Source of the DNA: Helicoverpa zea | Taxonomy: Eukaryota > Arthropoda > Insecta > Lepidoptera > Noctuidae | DNA length: 64,000 nt | Reading direction: 5' to 3' | Assembly: GCF_022581195.2 (NCBI RefSeq) | Contig: NC_061466.1 | Coordinates: forward strand, 6,758,001 to 6,822,000 | Part shown: piece by piece, positions 21,091 to 33,168 of the stretch | How positions within the stretch are numbered: position 1 is the stretch's first letter | How the letters are laid out: every line of letters begins with the position of its first letter | The notes under the pieces: model-generated | Told to the model about the DNA's origin: nothing | Seen by the model: only the letters and a program-made list of their open reading frames with translations | Database searches by the model: none | Position numbers and translations under genes: made by a program

Positions 21091-24000
21091 ATCATAAGCA
21101 CTAAATGTGCTTAAATGCCAAGTTGTTTATGCAATGTTTTTTATGTTGAAAATATAGTATTTTGCATTTAGGTCCAGTTAAACCCAGCAACTAAGTACAA
21201 ATACTTTAATGTACCTTATATATGTATACCTCATGTACAGCACAACCAAAAGAAACCACAAAATTAGCAAGCTTTGACCGTACAAACACTGAGACAGTCA
21301 CACGAGATTTCTTCGTTCCTCTAAAACTGTCATGGCGTAATACACTTCGCTTCCACGGAGTATTCGTGGGAGCGCAATTTCATTAGTCGCAAAGAGCTCC
21401 ATCGCGAGGCGACAACCGTGAAGTTGTCATTCATTAGTGTGAAGTTATGTGACCCAGGCTCCGTGACAGACTCTATCTACATCGAATCGAGTTACCCTTT
21501 GAGATCAGTCCGATATAAGTCGTATATGGGACGCCCTCCGGCCTTCGTTCATTTATACTTGTGCATGTTCTTACGAACGATTATGCTTGTTATTTATTGC
21601 TTATGTAAATGTTATAGGTCAATTCTGTGTTGTCAAGTCATCCTTTGCTACAAGTCGACCTCTTCTTCGAATGGTATTTATCGTGACCATCTTTGGTGGT
21701 TGGCATAATGTACCTAATTAGTTTTTAGATATCAAATATTGTAAAAAATATGTATTCGGTAACCAAGAATAACGACTTAAAAATTTTAGTAGTTAGAACT
21801 GGCAATGATGTGAATGCAAATGTGTATTTGATCCGTCTACTAGCTGAAAACCCATGAGAACTGAGACTCAAAAACTAGTAAATGAACAGTAGCTTAATAA
21901 AATGAAACTACCGGGAACTTAAGTAATTTCTGCAGATGAGTGCCTTTTACAAAACCATATTATTAGTATTAAAATGCAGGCAAGCATGTCGGTGCTCCGC
22001 TGAACTCACACGCTCGGTCCTGAGGTACGTACGACAATATTAATAGTTTTAAGGAGCTCTGTCATTGCGGCATGGTGGCAAATTAGTTTGCAAAGTCTTC
22101 ATTCATTAGTACGAAGTTGTGTGGTTTAACTTTGACGGGAGTGTTCTGTATGAGTCGAGTTGTACAAATTGTAATGTATTACGGGTTCAGACGTACAGTC
22201 GGCGAGTGAAAGCTGTGACGTGGCGCTCTGTAATTGTTTGTAGTTACTTTATTACCCTCCACCTTACCCGACGCGTTACTTAGTTAAACGACTTCATTTA
22301 GAACATCAGATTTTACATTATGTTGTAAGGAGTGATGGTCGTACGTGACTCAAGTTTCGAGAATTTATTTAGCGGTCTCTCACAATTGATGTTTATGTGA
22401 ATTCTGTTGATTTTGAGTTTATGACGTAGGCTTGAACTGTGTACGCTTCGCAGAAATGAATTCAGGTTATAAATTGCTGTGCAGAGAAACGAATACCGTC
22501 GGATATTAAGGCATTTCTAATGAAGTCTTTCCGTACGTAGCATTCCCAGAAATACGGTAAGTATTCTTGGAACACTGAGATAAGAGGTCATCAACCTCTA
22601 ATTTCCTCTGTGATCATTCGCTAATTTCCCGCTTAGCTGTTCTATTCTTAACCGCAGTAAACAATTATTCAGAAGGCATATAACAATCATTAATCCTATT
22701 TTTTATTTATTACCAGCTTGTAATAAACATGACCTTTTATTGTTGTTTGGAAACCCAGAAGGCAATACTCGTACGAACAAATATTTTTTTCGGAAGATTA
22801 TGAAATTACGGGGAAATGGATTAAATTCTATTTTCAGTTCCTGAACTTCGAAGTAGGTTTAAAAGTGGAAGTTTATGTTGAATTAATTAATATGCTTTTT
22901 GGAATGTTGAAGACCAGGGCTTACCTATAGCCACTCCACTACACTTTCATTTTGTAAACCAAAAATAGCATTCACGAATAAAGTTTTAATTAATGGTAAA
23001 CATTTTAAAAAATTACTGTTATTTACAAAAACAATATAGGTGCAATTTTTTGTACATAATAGAGTTTTACAATTTAAACACTGAGTGTCCAAATAAGTTG
23101 TGTGTTGTTTACTGCGCACAAAAATTATAACAAAATTCAAAAACTTTTGCCAAATCTGTTGGGAATTAGGGATACAGTGACAAAAAAATTACAATAAACT
23201 TGTTAATAAAGTGATATGTAATCTGAAAGTGGGGTCGGGGTTTGTTTCGTCCCTTCTCGAGGCAATTCAAAAGGTGTTGACGCGTCAACCGCTAGAATGC
23301 GGACAAAGCGTTCGACTAGACGAGAGACGGTGATAGATCAATAGCTTGTGTGTGTTCAACTATTTATTCATCTTGCTTCTACATAAACTTGCTAATACAT
23401 AATGCTTGCACTTAAACATATGCAAACGCCGCTCGTTTTATATCGTCTGATATACATCTGCACTACATCTGTACTACATCTGTAGAACAAAATAAATATC
23501 TTCACATATTTAAAAGAGGGAGCCTCATGTATTAACTGTGCTGAAATGCAGGGTTTTGACCTTTTGTAATTTTGGTTCATACATGACGTGAAGCAAATAT
23601 TTAGTTGAAAGTGGACTGTGCTGAATTGTACCAGCCATCTCACCCAATAAACCCTATTGATACTTGAATTCGGAACATAAAGCAAAGGAGCAAGTCCTGA
23701 CACTACTTGAAACAAACGGCACAGTAGGTACAATTCTACTTACTCCACATTATAACAGATTTGATGGGAACTCACTGAGGCTTAATAAAACAGGGCATTT
23801 TTTGTGGAAGTATCCTATTAATTTATTCGAAGTTCAATATAGGTGCGGCGGGTACCGCTCTCTGATGTCGTCCATTTGCATTGGAATCTAATAAATTGAG
23901 CGTAAAAATATAATGGAAGCGTTTGGGAATTTCTGATTTAGGTTCGGGGAATCATAATTGAAGTAGGTATATTAAATGGTGTTAATGTTGCGATTAATTT

Positions 24001-24159
24001 GAATTTTAGGACGAAATATTGTGTTCGTAATACCTGGAAGGTTGAGGCAGCTTAAAACATCTTGATTGTGTTTAATACAATCACATGCGGCGCGTTTAGG
24101 TGACTAATAAAAGTCACTTCTTGTACAGTCTACAGTATTTTCTTTGCGAATGCACTGCA
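21091..24159. other. Gene-free spacer with a diverged direct pair
   Basis: No coding signal. Two similar stretches, around 21395-21490 and 22050-22165, share AGAGCTC/GGAGCTC and TTCATTAGT..GAAGTT.TGTG words in the same order, suggesting an old duplication. A GC-richer patch lies at 23230-23335. Confidence 0.4.
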
Positions 24160-24325
24160 GGTTAAATCACCTAACGACTTCTAAGTAGCATTCGGGGACG
24201 CGGTGACGTGCCCTCCGAGTCATGGGGTGAAACATTCAGACTTCGGGCTGCTATGTGAAAATTTCTAACACCAACCAAACTACCCGACCAAAGAATCGAA
24301 CCTGGGACCCCGTCTACGCTAAAAC
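24160..24325 (-). repeat. Probable SINE fragment, antisense
   Basis: On the minus strand a GGTTCGATTCT word (24302-24292) matches the RNA polymerase III B box and is followed by body sequence with GACTCGGAGGGCACGT typical of dispersed repeats. A convincing A box at normal spacing is missing, so the 5' end is probably lost. Confidence 0.4.
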
Positions 24326-24369
24326 AAATTAACAATTCGTTATATTAGTTTCACATATACAGGTTACTG

Positions 24370-24480
24370 TTACTGTTACAGCCTTTTTATCGTCCCACTG
24401 CTGGGCACAGGCCTCCTCTCACACGGAGAAGGATTGAGCAGTAATCACCACGCTTGCTCAATGCGGGTTGGTGATTTCAG
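24370..24480 (-). repeat. Non-LTR retroelement 3'-end fragment, antisense
   Basis: The complement reads ...GAGGAGGCCTGTGCCCAGCAGTGGGACG..., a 3'-terminal sequence common among lepidopteran LINE/SINE repeats. About 110 bases remain, with no coding potential. Confidence 0.55.
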
Positions 24481-26898
24481 ACTATAGTCCAGTTCATGTG
24501 TATGGTCCAGTAGTGTATAGTACATATACAGGTAATGTTGTAAATTAACTTATGGTAAAGTGTAAAGTTCACATAATAATTGTATTTTTCTTCACAGAAT
24601 TGAAGATCTAGTCTAGAACGTAAAACGCGCTTTTCAGAGAACACGTGCGCCACGTAGAACAGACAGGTATTAGTCAGAGTATAATAAAATGATGTCAGAT
24701 GTAAGTAAAGCACTACAGCTCACTTAATACTCTTGAAGCCTGTTCTTCATAGAATCCACTGAATGTGGTTTTAAGCGGAATTACCACTTGTGTGTTATCT
24801 CAACGTGATAAGCTCGGATTGGCAGCTAATCCGATAACATGTTGACGTATGCTAAGCTTCAATATTAATACTAAAAACGTCTACATTTCAAATTGATAAT
24901 TAATTTAATAGGTTCAGTTTCAGCCGTTCTGACAAGAGGGGACTGTAAAAGTCCTTTAAAAGGTTTATTCTTGTCAAGGGTTAAGGGTTTAAAGGATTGA
25001 TTGAAATAAAAGTTTTTGGGTACAAGGTTCATTGGGTTTTGGGCTATATCTTTATCGCAATTAAGAGCATAATCCTTTTCAGTGGCATTTTGGAAGAAGA
25101 CTGATGGTAGCAGGTCGGGAGGAGCAACGTTCGTGTCCTTACAAGTACCATGGCCTTTTTGTTTTAACATTATTTTTATAATAAAATGGGATAACACAAA
25201 ATTAGGGTTGATTTAAGTATCCATATCTAGTGAAAAATCTGTATAAAAGACCGCCGTAGTAATGTTATTAGCTCTATAAATAATGTATTATTATACATTT
25301 AGACAATGAAAATTAACAAAAGCTAATTTCTCCTTAATTGGGCTCATATACAATACCTAATATTAGTATCGTGTGCCTATTTAAAACGTGTTTAACAGAC
25401 CCAGCAAGAAATATAAAGTACTCAATTTCTACTTTGGTCACTCGAGCGATAGAAATTAATGACGAAATTATAACAAATGTAGGCACAGCTGCTCATATCG
25501 TAAACAGAATAATCCACAACGGAAAACGGAAATTTACAGGTCAACGAATTTCTAATTATGTAGCGAACACCGATGTTTCCTGAATAACAAGCTCGGCTAT
25601 ATAACGATCACGGTACTGTACGTAGTTATCTTTATATCTTATGCGGATGTGTAGTGGAAAGTGCCTTAGCTTACTATTTTTGGCGGCATTAAGTGTTGTT
25701 CACTTAGATTGTGTTGCCCCAATCAGAACTTAGACATGCTCAACCTTGCGACCATAAGGCAAACACAAATTCTTAAGAATATATTTTTTTTGTGTGTGCT
25801 CTTGCCATATGCATTTAAGGTAAGGAGTATAGATACCTAAAATAACTATAAATTTTATCTAGATGGATGTCAGATCTTTGACGTGTGGTGACTTCAAAAC
25901 ATTGAATACATCAGTTTGGATACCAAGCGAGCAATGGAGGGATTCCGATGCGCCTGTGATCGGTCATCCATCGGGATGTATCAACTACAGCTCGACCGTT
26001 CTACCCGATCCAGCCATTTAAGCCATACGCTTCTAAAACGTAACCCTCTCTAACTGCCGATCAATCACGTTTTACGTCTATTTAAATGTAGCCCTGAATA
26101 AATATTGGGGTGTCAGGGAAACCTAGTTTATTAACCCTCGAATTCCCGCCAACGTTGTTGAAGATTTCCTTTTGCAGCAGCTTCGGATGTTGAACGGATG
26201 TTGACTAACTAATTGGGCACCTTGCCCCAACACCACTTTGTGATGTCGGCCTCACTAACTATTTTAGCATAACCGTTGGCTCGCTACTGAACTGACGCAA
26301 ACTCCACCTAGTTGAGCCTAACTACGTGTTACGGACGGATTTAGGTATAGTTCAAAAAGCAGGATGGACCTCTCATTTTTCTACGTAAGTGTAAATGTCT
26401 CGGGTCGAGTTATGCAGCTCACGCGGTACTTGGGCGTCCAGTCACGTCTCATAAAGGGGTAAGGCCACGAGTTAGCCAAATTCTTGTAATAGCCGTCATC
26501 AGAACGTCAGTAGTCGTCAACGCACATCATTGGCTACAATATAAAATGAACTCCGGACCGTACTTATAAAGATGAACAAAAAAATCAATAACTAATTCAG
26601 AATGACCTATTTTAATTCTGACTTCTACAAGAGTCATTTAATGGTTACGATAAGAATAAACGAATAAAGTCTACTTAATGACTATGTAGGTACATAACTC
26701 TCGACCTTTATCATCTTGAATATCAAAATCAGGTGCTCGTAACTGTAAACGGCCGCGAATAAATTAAATCTTTTTATTAAAATAATGGAGTAATTTCTTA
26801 AGTGGCGAGACGTACTTTATTAGAGCTGCGTTTTTATTTTAACTGTCTAGATAGTTTCTAGACGTAGTTCGAGCATTAATTGATTTGAAAGTAAAAAA
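24481..26898. other. Gene-free spacer, nothing recognised
   Basis: AT-rich, with GC-richer stretches near 25900-26060 and 26140-26500. No frame holds a family motif. Confidence 0.4.
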
Positions 26899-27298
26899 AC
26901 ATATAGATATTTTTCATCATCATCCTCCGAGCCTTTTCTTCCAGTCTAACCGGATTCAGCTGAGTACCAGTGCTTTACAAGAAGCGACTGCCTATCTGAC
27001 CTCCTCAACCCAGTTACCCGGGCAACCCGATACCCCTTGGTTAGACTGGTATCAGACTTACTGGCTTCTGACTACTCGTAACGACTGCCAAGGATGTTCA
27101 ATGACAGCCGGGACCTACAGTTTAACGTGCCATCCGAAACACAGTCATTGGTGTCTAAGATATACTTAGAAAGTACATACAAACTTAGAAAAGTTGCATT
27201 GGTACTTGACTTGCCTGACCTGGAATCGAACCGGTGCCCTCATACTTGAGAGGTTGGTTCTTTGCCCACTAGGCCACCACGACATATAGATATTTTTC
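26899..27298 (-). mobile_element. Complete tRNA-headed SINE with 17-bp target duplication
   Basis: The direct repeat ACATATAGATATTTTTC occurs at 26899-26915 and 27282-27298. Between them the minus strand starts with a tRNA-like head: A box TGGCCTAGTGG (27276-27266) and B box GGTTCGATTCC (27232-27222). A unique body follows and ends in a GATGATGATG tail. The head gives internal polymerase III transcription; mobility needs a LINE in trans. The body is shared with the copy at 39685-39937. Confidence 0.85.
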
Positions 27299-27745
27299 TT
27301 GAACAATAATACACCTGAAGTTGATTTACAACATTTGGATGGCATTTTCTTCAGGCCTTAGCTTTTTGTGATAAGTTTACATTATACTACATTATACATT
27401 ATACAGCATCAGACTTTTACTCATTCTTTTAAAGTTGCAGCATTTTATTTTCCTGCTTCGTCGATGAATTAGTAAAATTTGATGTACATAGCTATAACGA
27501 TAATCGGGCGGACTGGGCTGGCCAACTGATGGATCACCGCAAGCTCTATACTCACGATCAATCATTTCCTCTTTCCCGACTGCGACCAAATTTGCTTTAG
27601 TGCTCATCTGTGAGCAACCTATCAAGTAATGAACAACAAAATCCTGATGCATAATCTGCAGAAGAGTTTTATCTAAGCTGTGGGACATTTAGGCACTGAA
27701 ATAATGGCTGCGTTTTTAAAGCTTATAAAATTCAAATTCTACATA
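27299..27745. other. Spacer, nothing recognised
   Basis: AT-rich, with a short ACATTATAC repeat at about 27380-27402 and no coding signal. Confidence 0.4.
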
Positions 27746-27935
27746 TCCTACTTTCTACTGATATTATAAATGTGAAAGTTTGTGAGAATGTATGGATGTA
27801 TGTTTGTCTTTCACGCAAAAACGACTGGACCAATTTGGTTGAAATTTGGTATGTAGATATGTAGGTGATAGGTACCCTCGACTAACACATAGGCTTTGTC
27901 TACAAAGAACCTACTTTGTGTAAGGCGTAAGCTAG
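27746..27935 (+). mobile_element. Short non-autonomous Helitron (plus)
   Basis: Starts A^TCCTAC, continues with the family hallmark ATATTATAAATGTGAAAGTTTG, and ends GCTAG^T, fitting the canonical TC...CTRR ends and A/T insertion site. It is only 190 bases and non-coding. It belongs to the canonical Helitron type and so differs from the OTU-type element at the left edge. Confidence 0.75.
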
Positions 27936-28185
27936 TATAATCCAAGAGGATGGAATTAAAAAAATCTAGATTGTGAGTGGTTCAACAGAATTGGACGGAA
28001 TGTTCCCCGGATTGCCACCGCTCTGAACCGTACCGCTAGTTCATCGCTTCAAGTTTTACTTTATTTTATTTTTTTAAACGTTTAGATCAAAGAACGCTTT
28101 GTTTCGAAATGCCAGAGTTTTCTGAGATATTTATTTCGTGTTGCTCTTGCTCTTGTCCCAACAATTTTGTTCCCGTTATTTTCCA

Positions 28186-28490
28186 AGATTAATTATTTAT
28201 TTAATAGGTAACTTAATTATATTTTATACAATGTACACACTATACATATATACAAACTTAAACTACTTATCTTTATACAAAACTAAAAATAAAATACTAT
28301 ATACAAAATCTATATAAACATAAAATATAATATAAAAGAGCATCGATCAGGCGTCGAAGTATTCCTCCGCATCACTGTCCTCCGGAAACGTGCCCAGAAG
28401 ACTGGCTGCATTGCCACGTTGAATGGCAATGCTAATTCTCTGTCCAAAGAATAAACCAGCCCTCTGGTCACGCGAAGAATAATATTTTTT
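28186..28490 (-). pseudogene. 3' end of an unidentified transposable-element gene, antisense
   Basis: The minus strand reads ETFWKKYYSSRDQRAGLF... through QRGNAASLLGT and EDSDAEEYFDA to a TGA at 28349-28347, about 51 codons, with a stop upstream in the same frame. Downstream (28346 to about 28186) is AT-rich 3' UTR-like sequence with AATAAATAA. The compact C-terminal peptide looks like an element protein rather than a host exon, but the family is not recognised. Confidence 0.45.
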
Positions 28491-29938
28491 CCAAAATGTT
28501 TCTTCTCTTCATAAAAGCAGTGTGAGAATAGGAGACAGTATGAATACGTATCTTGACATCGCAGGTTATATTACAGCATGTGGGCGTTGATTGAAACAAT
28601 AGTCCCTTAAAATTAATGAGATTAAGAGTCGAAATTCCATTTCGTTTTGAGCGATAATTCCAAAATCTTATAAACGCCAAAGTACATAATAATAGTAAGT
28701 AAGTTAATTGATATTTTTAACGATGATTTTGTTACTCATGAACCAACGTTTAACGCTAAAAACCAATATTAATGTTTATACCTCTACAGTCTACATAAAT
28801 CGATTTGCACAAACACACAAAGGTTACGAATCTCATAAAATCACGAATGTATGTTGAAGAAACACAGCACAAGCAATTTCCCGAAAACGACAAAAAGGCA
28901 AAAAAATATACGAAGAATTAACGGCGTTATAGAACGCACCATTGATTTTTATATAACTCATTGATTTCGTGTAGCCAGGCGAGGTTTTACCTACGCATAC
29001 ATGTAAATGTTCGCATGAGTACAGTTATAAATTTTACGATTTCTGAAACTCCGTGACGACGTTCGATCAGGGTAATGTTTATTTGAATAACATTCAAGTC
29101 CGTCGCCCGTTTACGAGGGCAGCCTGTAATATATTTTCATTATGTACCATTTATTCGTGGACTGCCAGTGTTCAGTCTTTATATGCTTATTTCCAATGTT
29201 AACAGCGTACCAGCTAAACGTATGGTGGTTTCATTATATTTACATAACGGTTTTCCTGTTCACCTTTATTTCTATTTACCAATGGTGGCCATTGTGGGAC
29301 CGAGAAGCTTTTAAAGTTTTATTTATTCAGTGTAATCTTGGAATTGGGAGAATAAAATATATTCAGGTGTTGTTCTGGTTCCGTTGTGCACATGTAGAAA
29401 TAATTCCTGGGAGTCTGTTATGACTGACAATTGTGGAAACTGTCTTTTTGAAAATAAATACGCAGTACTGCATAGAGTAGATTTATTTTAATGCAACATT
29501 TCGTTTAGTATCTACTGAATCGTAAAGCTAGAGCTACCGATGAACATGAACCTCAGCGTTGACTTCTCTTTGAGGCTTTTATTATTTGTTTTGGACATAG
29601 TTTTTTTCATAATTAGAATCCAATCGAATTAAGTTTTACATAATTTGTCGCAAAAATATTTTTTTTTGCAACCCCAATTCTAACCAAATGAATATGACCG
29701 CTGTCTTTGAAACGCATTTGCTACTAATTCAGTAACCACTTAGGTAATACTATTCGACGCTAAACCCATGAGCCACTTATGCATGTATGACTGCGGCGAA
29801 ATAACAAGGATCAAGAGGTAAATTAACACTGCAGTAACTGCGACTCACATGTCTAGGTATTTGAGTTACACGCATTTGTGCGATTAATAATACATCTGTA
29901 TGTGGCTGCTTCCTAAGTGATTATCTAATTATATGCTA
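28491..29938. other. Spacer, nothing recognised
   Basis: No coding or repeat signal beyond short A/T runs. Confidence 0.4.
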
Positions 29939-30140
29939 CTAGCTGCCGCCCGCGGCTTCATACGCGTCGTGTTCGGTTTTATCGCGTTTCCAAGAGAACT
30001 CTTCAAAAGTCCGGGATAAAACTATCCTATGTTCTTTCTCAAGGTCAAATCTATCTCTGTACCAAATTTTATTAAAATCAGTTCAGTGATTTATTGACAG
30101 ACGCAGAGAGCTACTTTCGCATTTATAATATTAGTAGGGA
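29939..30140 (-). mobile_element. Short non-autonomous Helitron (minus)
   Basis: On the minus strand it starts A^TCCCTACTAATATTATAAATGCGAAAG at 30140 (the TC end) and finishes GCAGCTAG^T at 29939. It has the same termini and host A/T site as the copy at 27746-27935, in opposite orientation. Non-coding, 202 bases. Confidence 0.82.
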
Positions 30141-30675
30141 TTATATGTCTTGTGCATTTTGTAATTAAAATAAGACCAAGATTAAGATTTTTTGTGTGAC
30201 ACGTTGACCTTAATACACCTGCTGGGCTGATTCAATGTTACTTTTTAATCTGCTTAAAACAAGTCACTGTTTCTTTTGACTTTTTTTTTATTAACAATAG
30301 TTTTTGGGTCTTGAAAACTAATTCGTAAAAATGCCTTTCTTTGTAGGAGTTAATTATATTTTAACTTAATTGGTCTATAACTATACGAACTTTTTCGCTG
30401 TTAACAAACGTTAATACTTAAATATTAAGAAATAGTACGTGAACAAAGTTGGTTTGTTCTGTTGCACGTTAACTTTGTTTGCTCAGTTTACTTGCACGTA
30501 GTGTAATCCTAGCGGTTTCTGTTACCGCACTGGAATTATATTGTTCATTGGTTAATATTGAGACTGAATGTAGTTCACGTTGCGGACCAAACTTTGCTTT
30601 AAATCATTGAACTGTAATATTTGGACTTATAGTTTAGTATTGTGTGGAAAAGCGTGGTACTGTGATGTCTCTAAG
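30141..30675. other. Spacer, nothing recognised
   Basis: AT-rich, no feature seen. Confidence 0.4.
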
Positions 30676-30895
30676 GCTCGCGCACACTGCTAACTAGTAG
30701 TAGACCGATACATAAATCAGTATCGGAATAGATGGTAGAACGCACATTACAACGATCACTATTTGGTCGCCATCAGACCGATTGAAAGCTGTCATTGGAT
30801 TCAAGATTTTCTTTAAAAAAACAGCCAAACCACAGCACAACAGCACTGCCAAGCATCGGGTCGACTGTCGGCTGACCATTTAGACTTTAGTCTGT
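30676..30895 (-). repeat. MITE-like family, copy A
   Basis: Contains GACCGATAC near one end, AAGATTTTCTTTAAAAAAACAGCC in the middle and ATCGGGTCGACTGTCGGC near the other end. These match in reverse complement the corresponding parts of copy C (50411-50602). No coding capacity. The ends carry imperfect inverted CGACAGT/CGGCC words. Confidence 0.5.
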
Positions 30896-32890
30896 ATTGT
30901 ACCTACTCTAAACGCGCGTCTTCGTGCATCGATGCATGTCTTCGCGCATCGACGCGCATCCACTCACATCGTCGCGCGTGTTCGGTTGTTAGTCTATTAA
31001 ATGATTCAGGCATTGCACCGAGACCAATATAATTGGGGGTCGAGTTCGCAAACTAGAGGTATATAAACATAGCTATAACTTCTCAAATTACTCATTAAGA
31101 CATGAATATAATATTAAAATATAACGCATGTATCTTTTAATTATCATTAGTTTAATTATATATTCGTAACAGCTGTCATTATAATTATGTAAAATTAATA
31201 TTCCGTTCACAATCAGTATCAAAGCTATTGATTAGCAATACATAGCATTTGGTAGCGCGATATCGCGTGCAGTGTCTTTATAACCACGAATATGAGTTTG
31301 ACTTTGAAAGTTCAATGAGAACATGTCTGCATGAGCGTCCATCTTCGAAACAGTTATGTAAAGTTGAGTGCATGTTGCTCCTTATCATTTATTTGTTTCA
31401 TATGTTATGTTTAAGGAGCCCAACAAAGATATAGAAAAACTATGAAAAAAGTTGTCATATGTCATATGAAAATTACTTATATTATATGCATATTTTTATT
31501 TTGCTCTAATATTCTGGGAATATTGTCAGTATGTTTCTACTATTTGATTTTTCAACCTAAGTGACCCATTTTTAAGATTTTTAAACATATCACATATGAA
31601 TGTCATCCTAATTATTTGCAGCGTTTGCTTTTCATTTTCCTTTTATTTATGTCTTTCGTTGTGTAACTACAACCTTATTATTACACACATAAATAAATTA
31701 AATCGATCTTGAGGACACATTTGAAGGTGATACAAGGAGACTCATAATGGGCAAGTTAATGTTGGAAATACGCGTAATTATGCTCAAAATGTAATGCTTT
31801 ATGTCTATGTGGTCTTTCATGGCAATTAGCGGTGTAATATAAGTGTTATATACCTACTTTAAAGTTTGATTAAGTGTTATTGTATCTATAAAACGGAATG
31901 TTATTATAACAGGCATTTTATTACCTAATTTAGGTAGTTAACGGAGCATTAATTAGTTTTAGTGTCGTGATTCGGTTGGCTTCTGTTTCATTGCGGTTTT
32001 GTGATAGTTCCGTTGTGGATGTTATAAGATCATCTGGGTTTTATTAAATTGTTAGTGGACGTAAGATTTGGTAAACAAAGGCGATTGTAGTTTAAAAAAA
32101 TCCACGTCTATATCTTAATCACATTCAACTAGCAATGAAGAAGAGTATTAATCAGTCAAATTAGTTTCCAACTGGTTATATAATTGAGTAAAACAGACAT
32201 AATATCACAGTGTCTAAAGAATCTTTAAAAGCCTTTCATTTCCACAGGGATTTCCAGAAGCCACAAACCACAAGAAGACTTGTCGTTTATTTTCAGTAAC
32301 GTAAAGCCACTAAGTAACATCTTACTTAATATATTTTCTAATGAAGTTGATATAGAGAAGAAACTCCTCGAGGGACGAGCCAGACAAATATCGTACATTA
32401 CTCGCGGCCGATAACAGGGACGTTTCGACATTCATATCTGATAGTAAGGGAGACGTATGGACTCCACATCTATAGAATATGGGAGTGCAGAACCTCTTTT
32501 TATTTGAAGGAGGTTAATTTTTTTGGAGGTTATTGTAGTTGTCTGATAGAAAACGGCTCTAAAAGTGGCTCTTGTGGCTTTAAAAGAACTACCATTTATG
32601 AATGAGATACTTCTGCAAAATTGAATGGTTCTAGACTTAATACAGTTTTTTTCAAATTTTACCTTTTAGTAACATTGAGAATTTACATTATATCATTCGT
32701 ACAAAAGTTTTCGAGTTTATCGCGAACAGACAATCAGACAAAACTTTAGACATTGTTTTAAATGTTCTGATTATACATACATACGTGTTAAGTTAATGAA
32801 CAGGTAAATAGCAATTATTTCCCCAAGGAGTTTGTCATTTTATGTCTCAGAAACCTCAAGTTGCCAATTCCCGCCTCAACTGTAGTTGGT
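30896..32890. other. Spacer, mostly unremarkable
   Basis: The stretch 30910-30985 is unusually rich in CGCGCATCGACGCG-like words, giving a local CpG cluster. The remainder is AT-rich without features. Confidence 0.4.
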
Positions 32891-33168
32891 TAAATTACGT
32901 AGCATAGTCGTAGTACAATCGTAGCGCGTAGTACCTCGGCTACAATAGCGGCGTAGCACTTCACGTAGAACATGCTACGCTAATTGAGATAGTCAAGCTA
33001 TGGCTGAGATAAACGGTGGTAAGTGTTGTATTGTATCTAACAAATTCGTCATAATTGTGTTGTTTTGGTACTTAGGTTTATAAATTACGTAGCACAGTCG
33101 TAGTATCATCGTAGCGCGTAGTACCTCAGCTACAATAGCGGCGTAGCATTTCAAGTAGAACCTGCTAC
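32891..33168. repeat. 88-bp direct repeat at 190-bp spacing
   Basis: The segments 32891-32978 and 33081-33168 are about 90 percent identical by eye, both rich in CGTAG/CTACG words (GTAGCGCGTAGTACCTC). About 102 bases separate them. Similar CGTAGCA words recur near 38620-38720, hinting at a dispersed family. Confidence 0.85.

Noticed and set aside
24871..25197. 108-codon minus-strand frame
   Set aside because: No family pattern and no supporting context; likely chance.
26885..27169. 94-codon plus-strand frame
   Set aside because: Lies within the antisense SINE; not a gene.
27207..27281. Possible tRNA gene on the minus strand
   Set aside because: A and B boxes are present, but the cloverleaf is not convincing and the sequence continues into the SINE body inside one target duplication; it is the SINE head.
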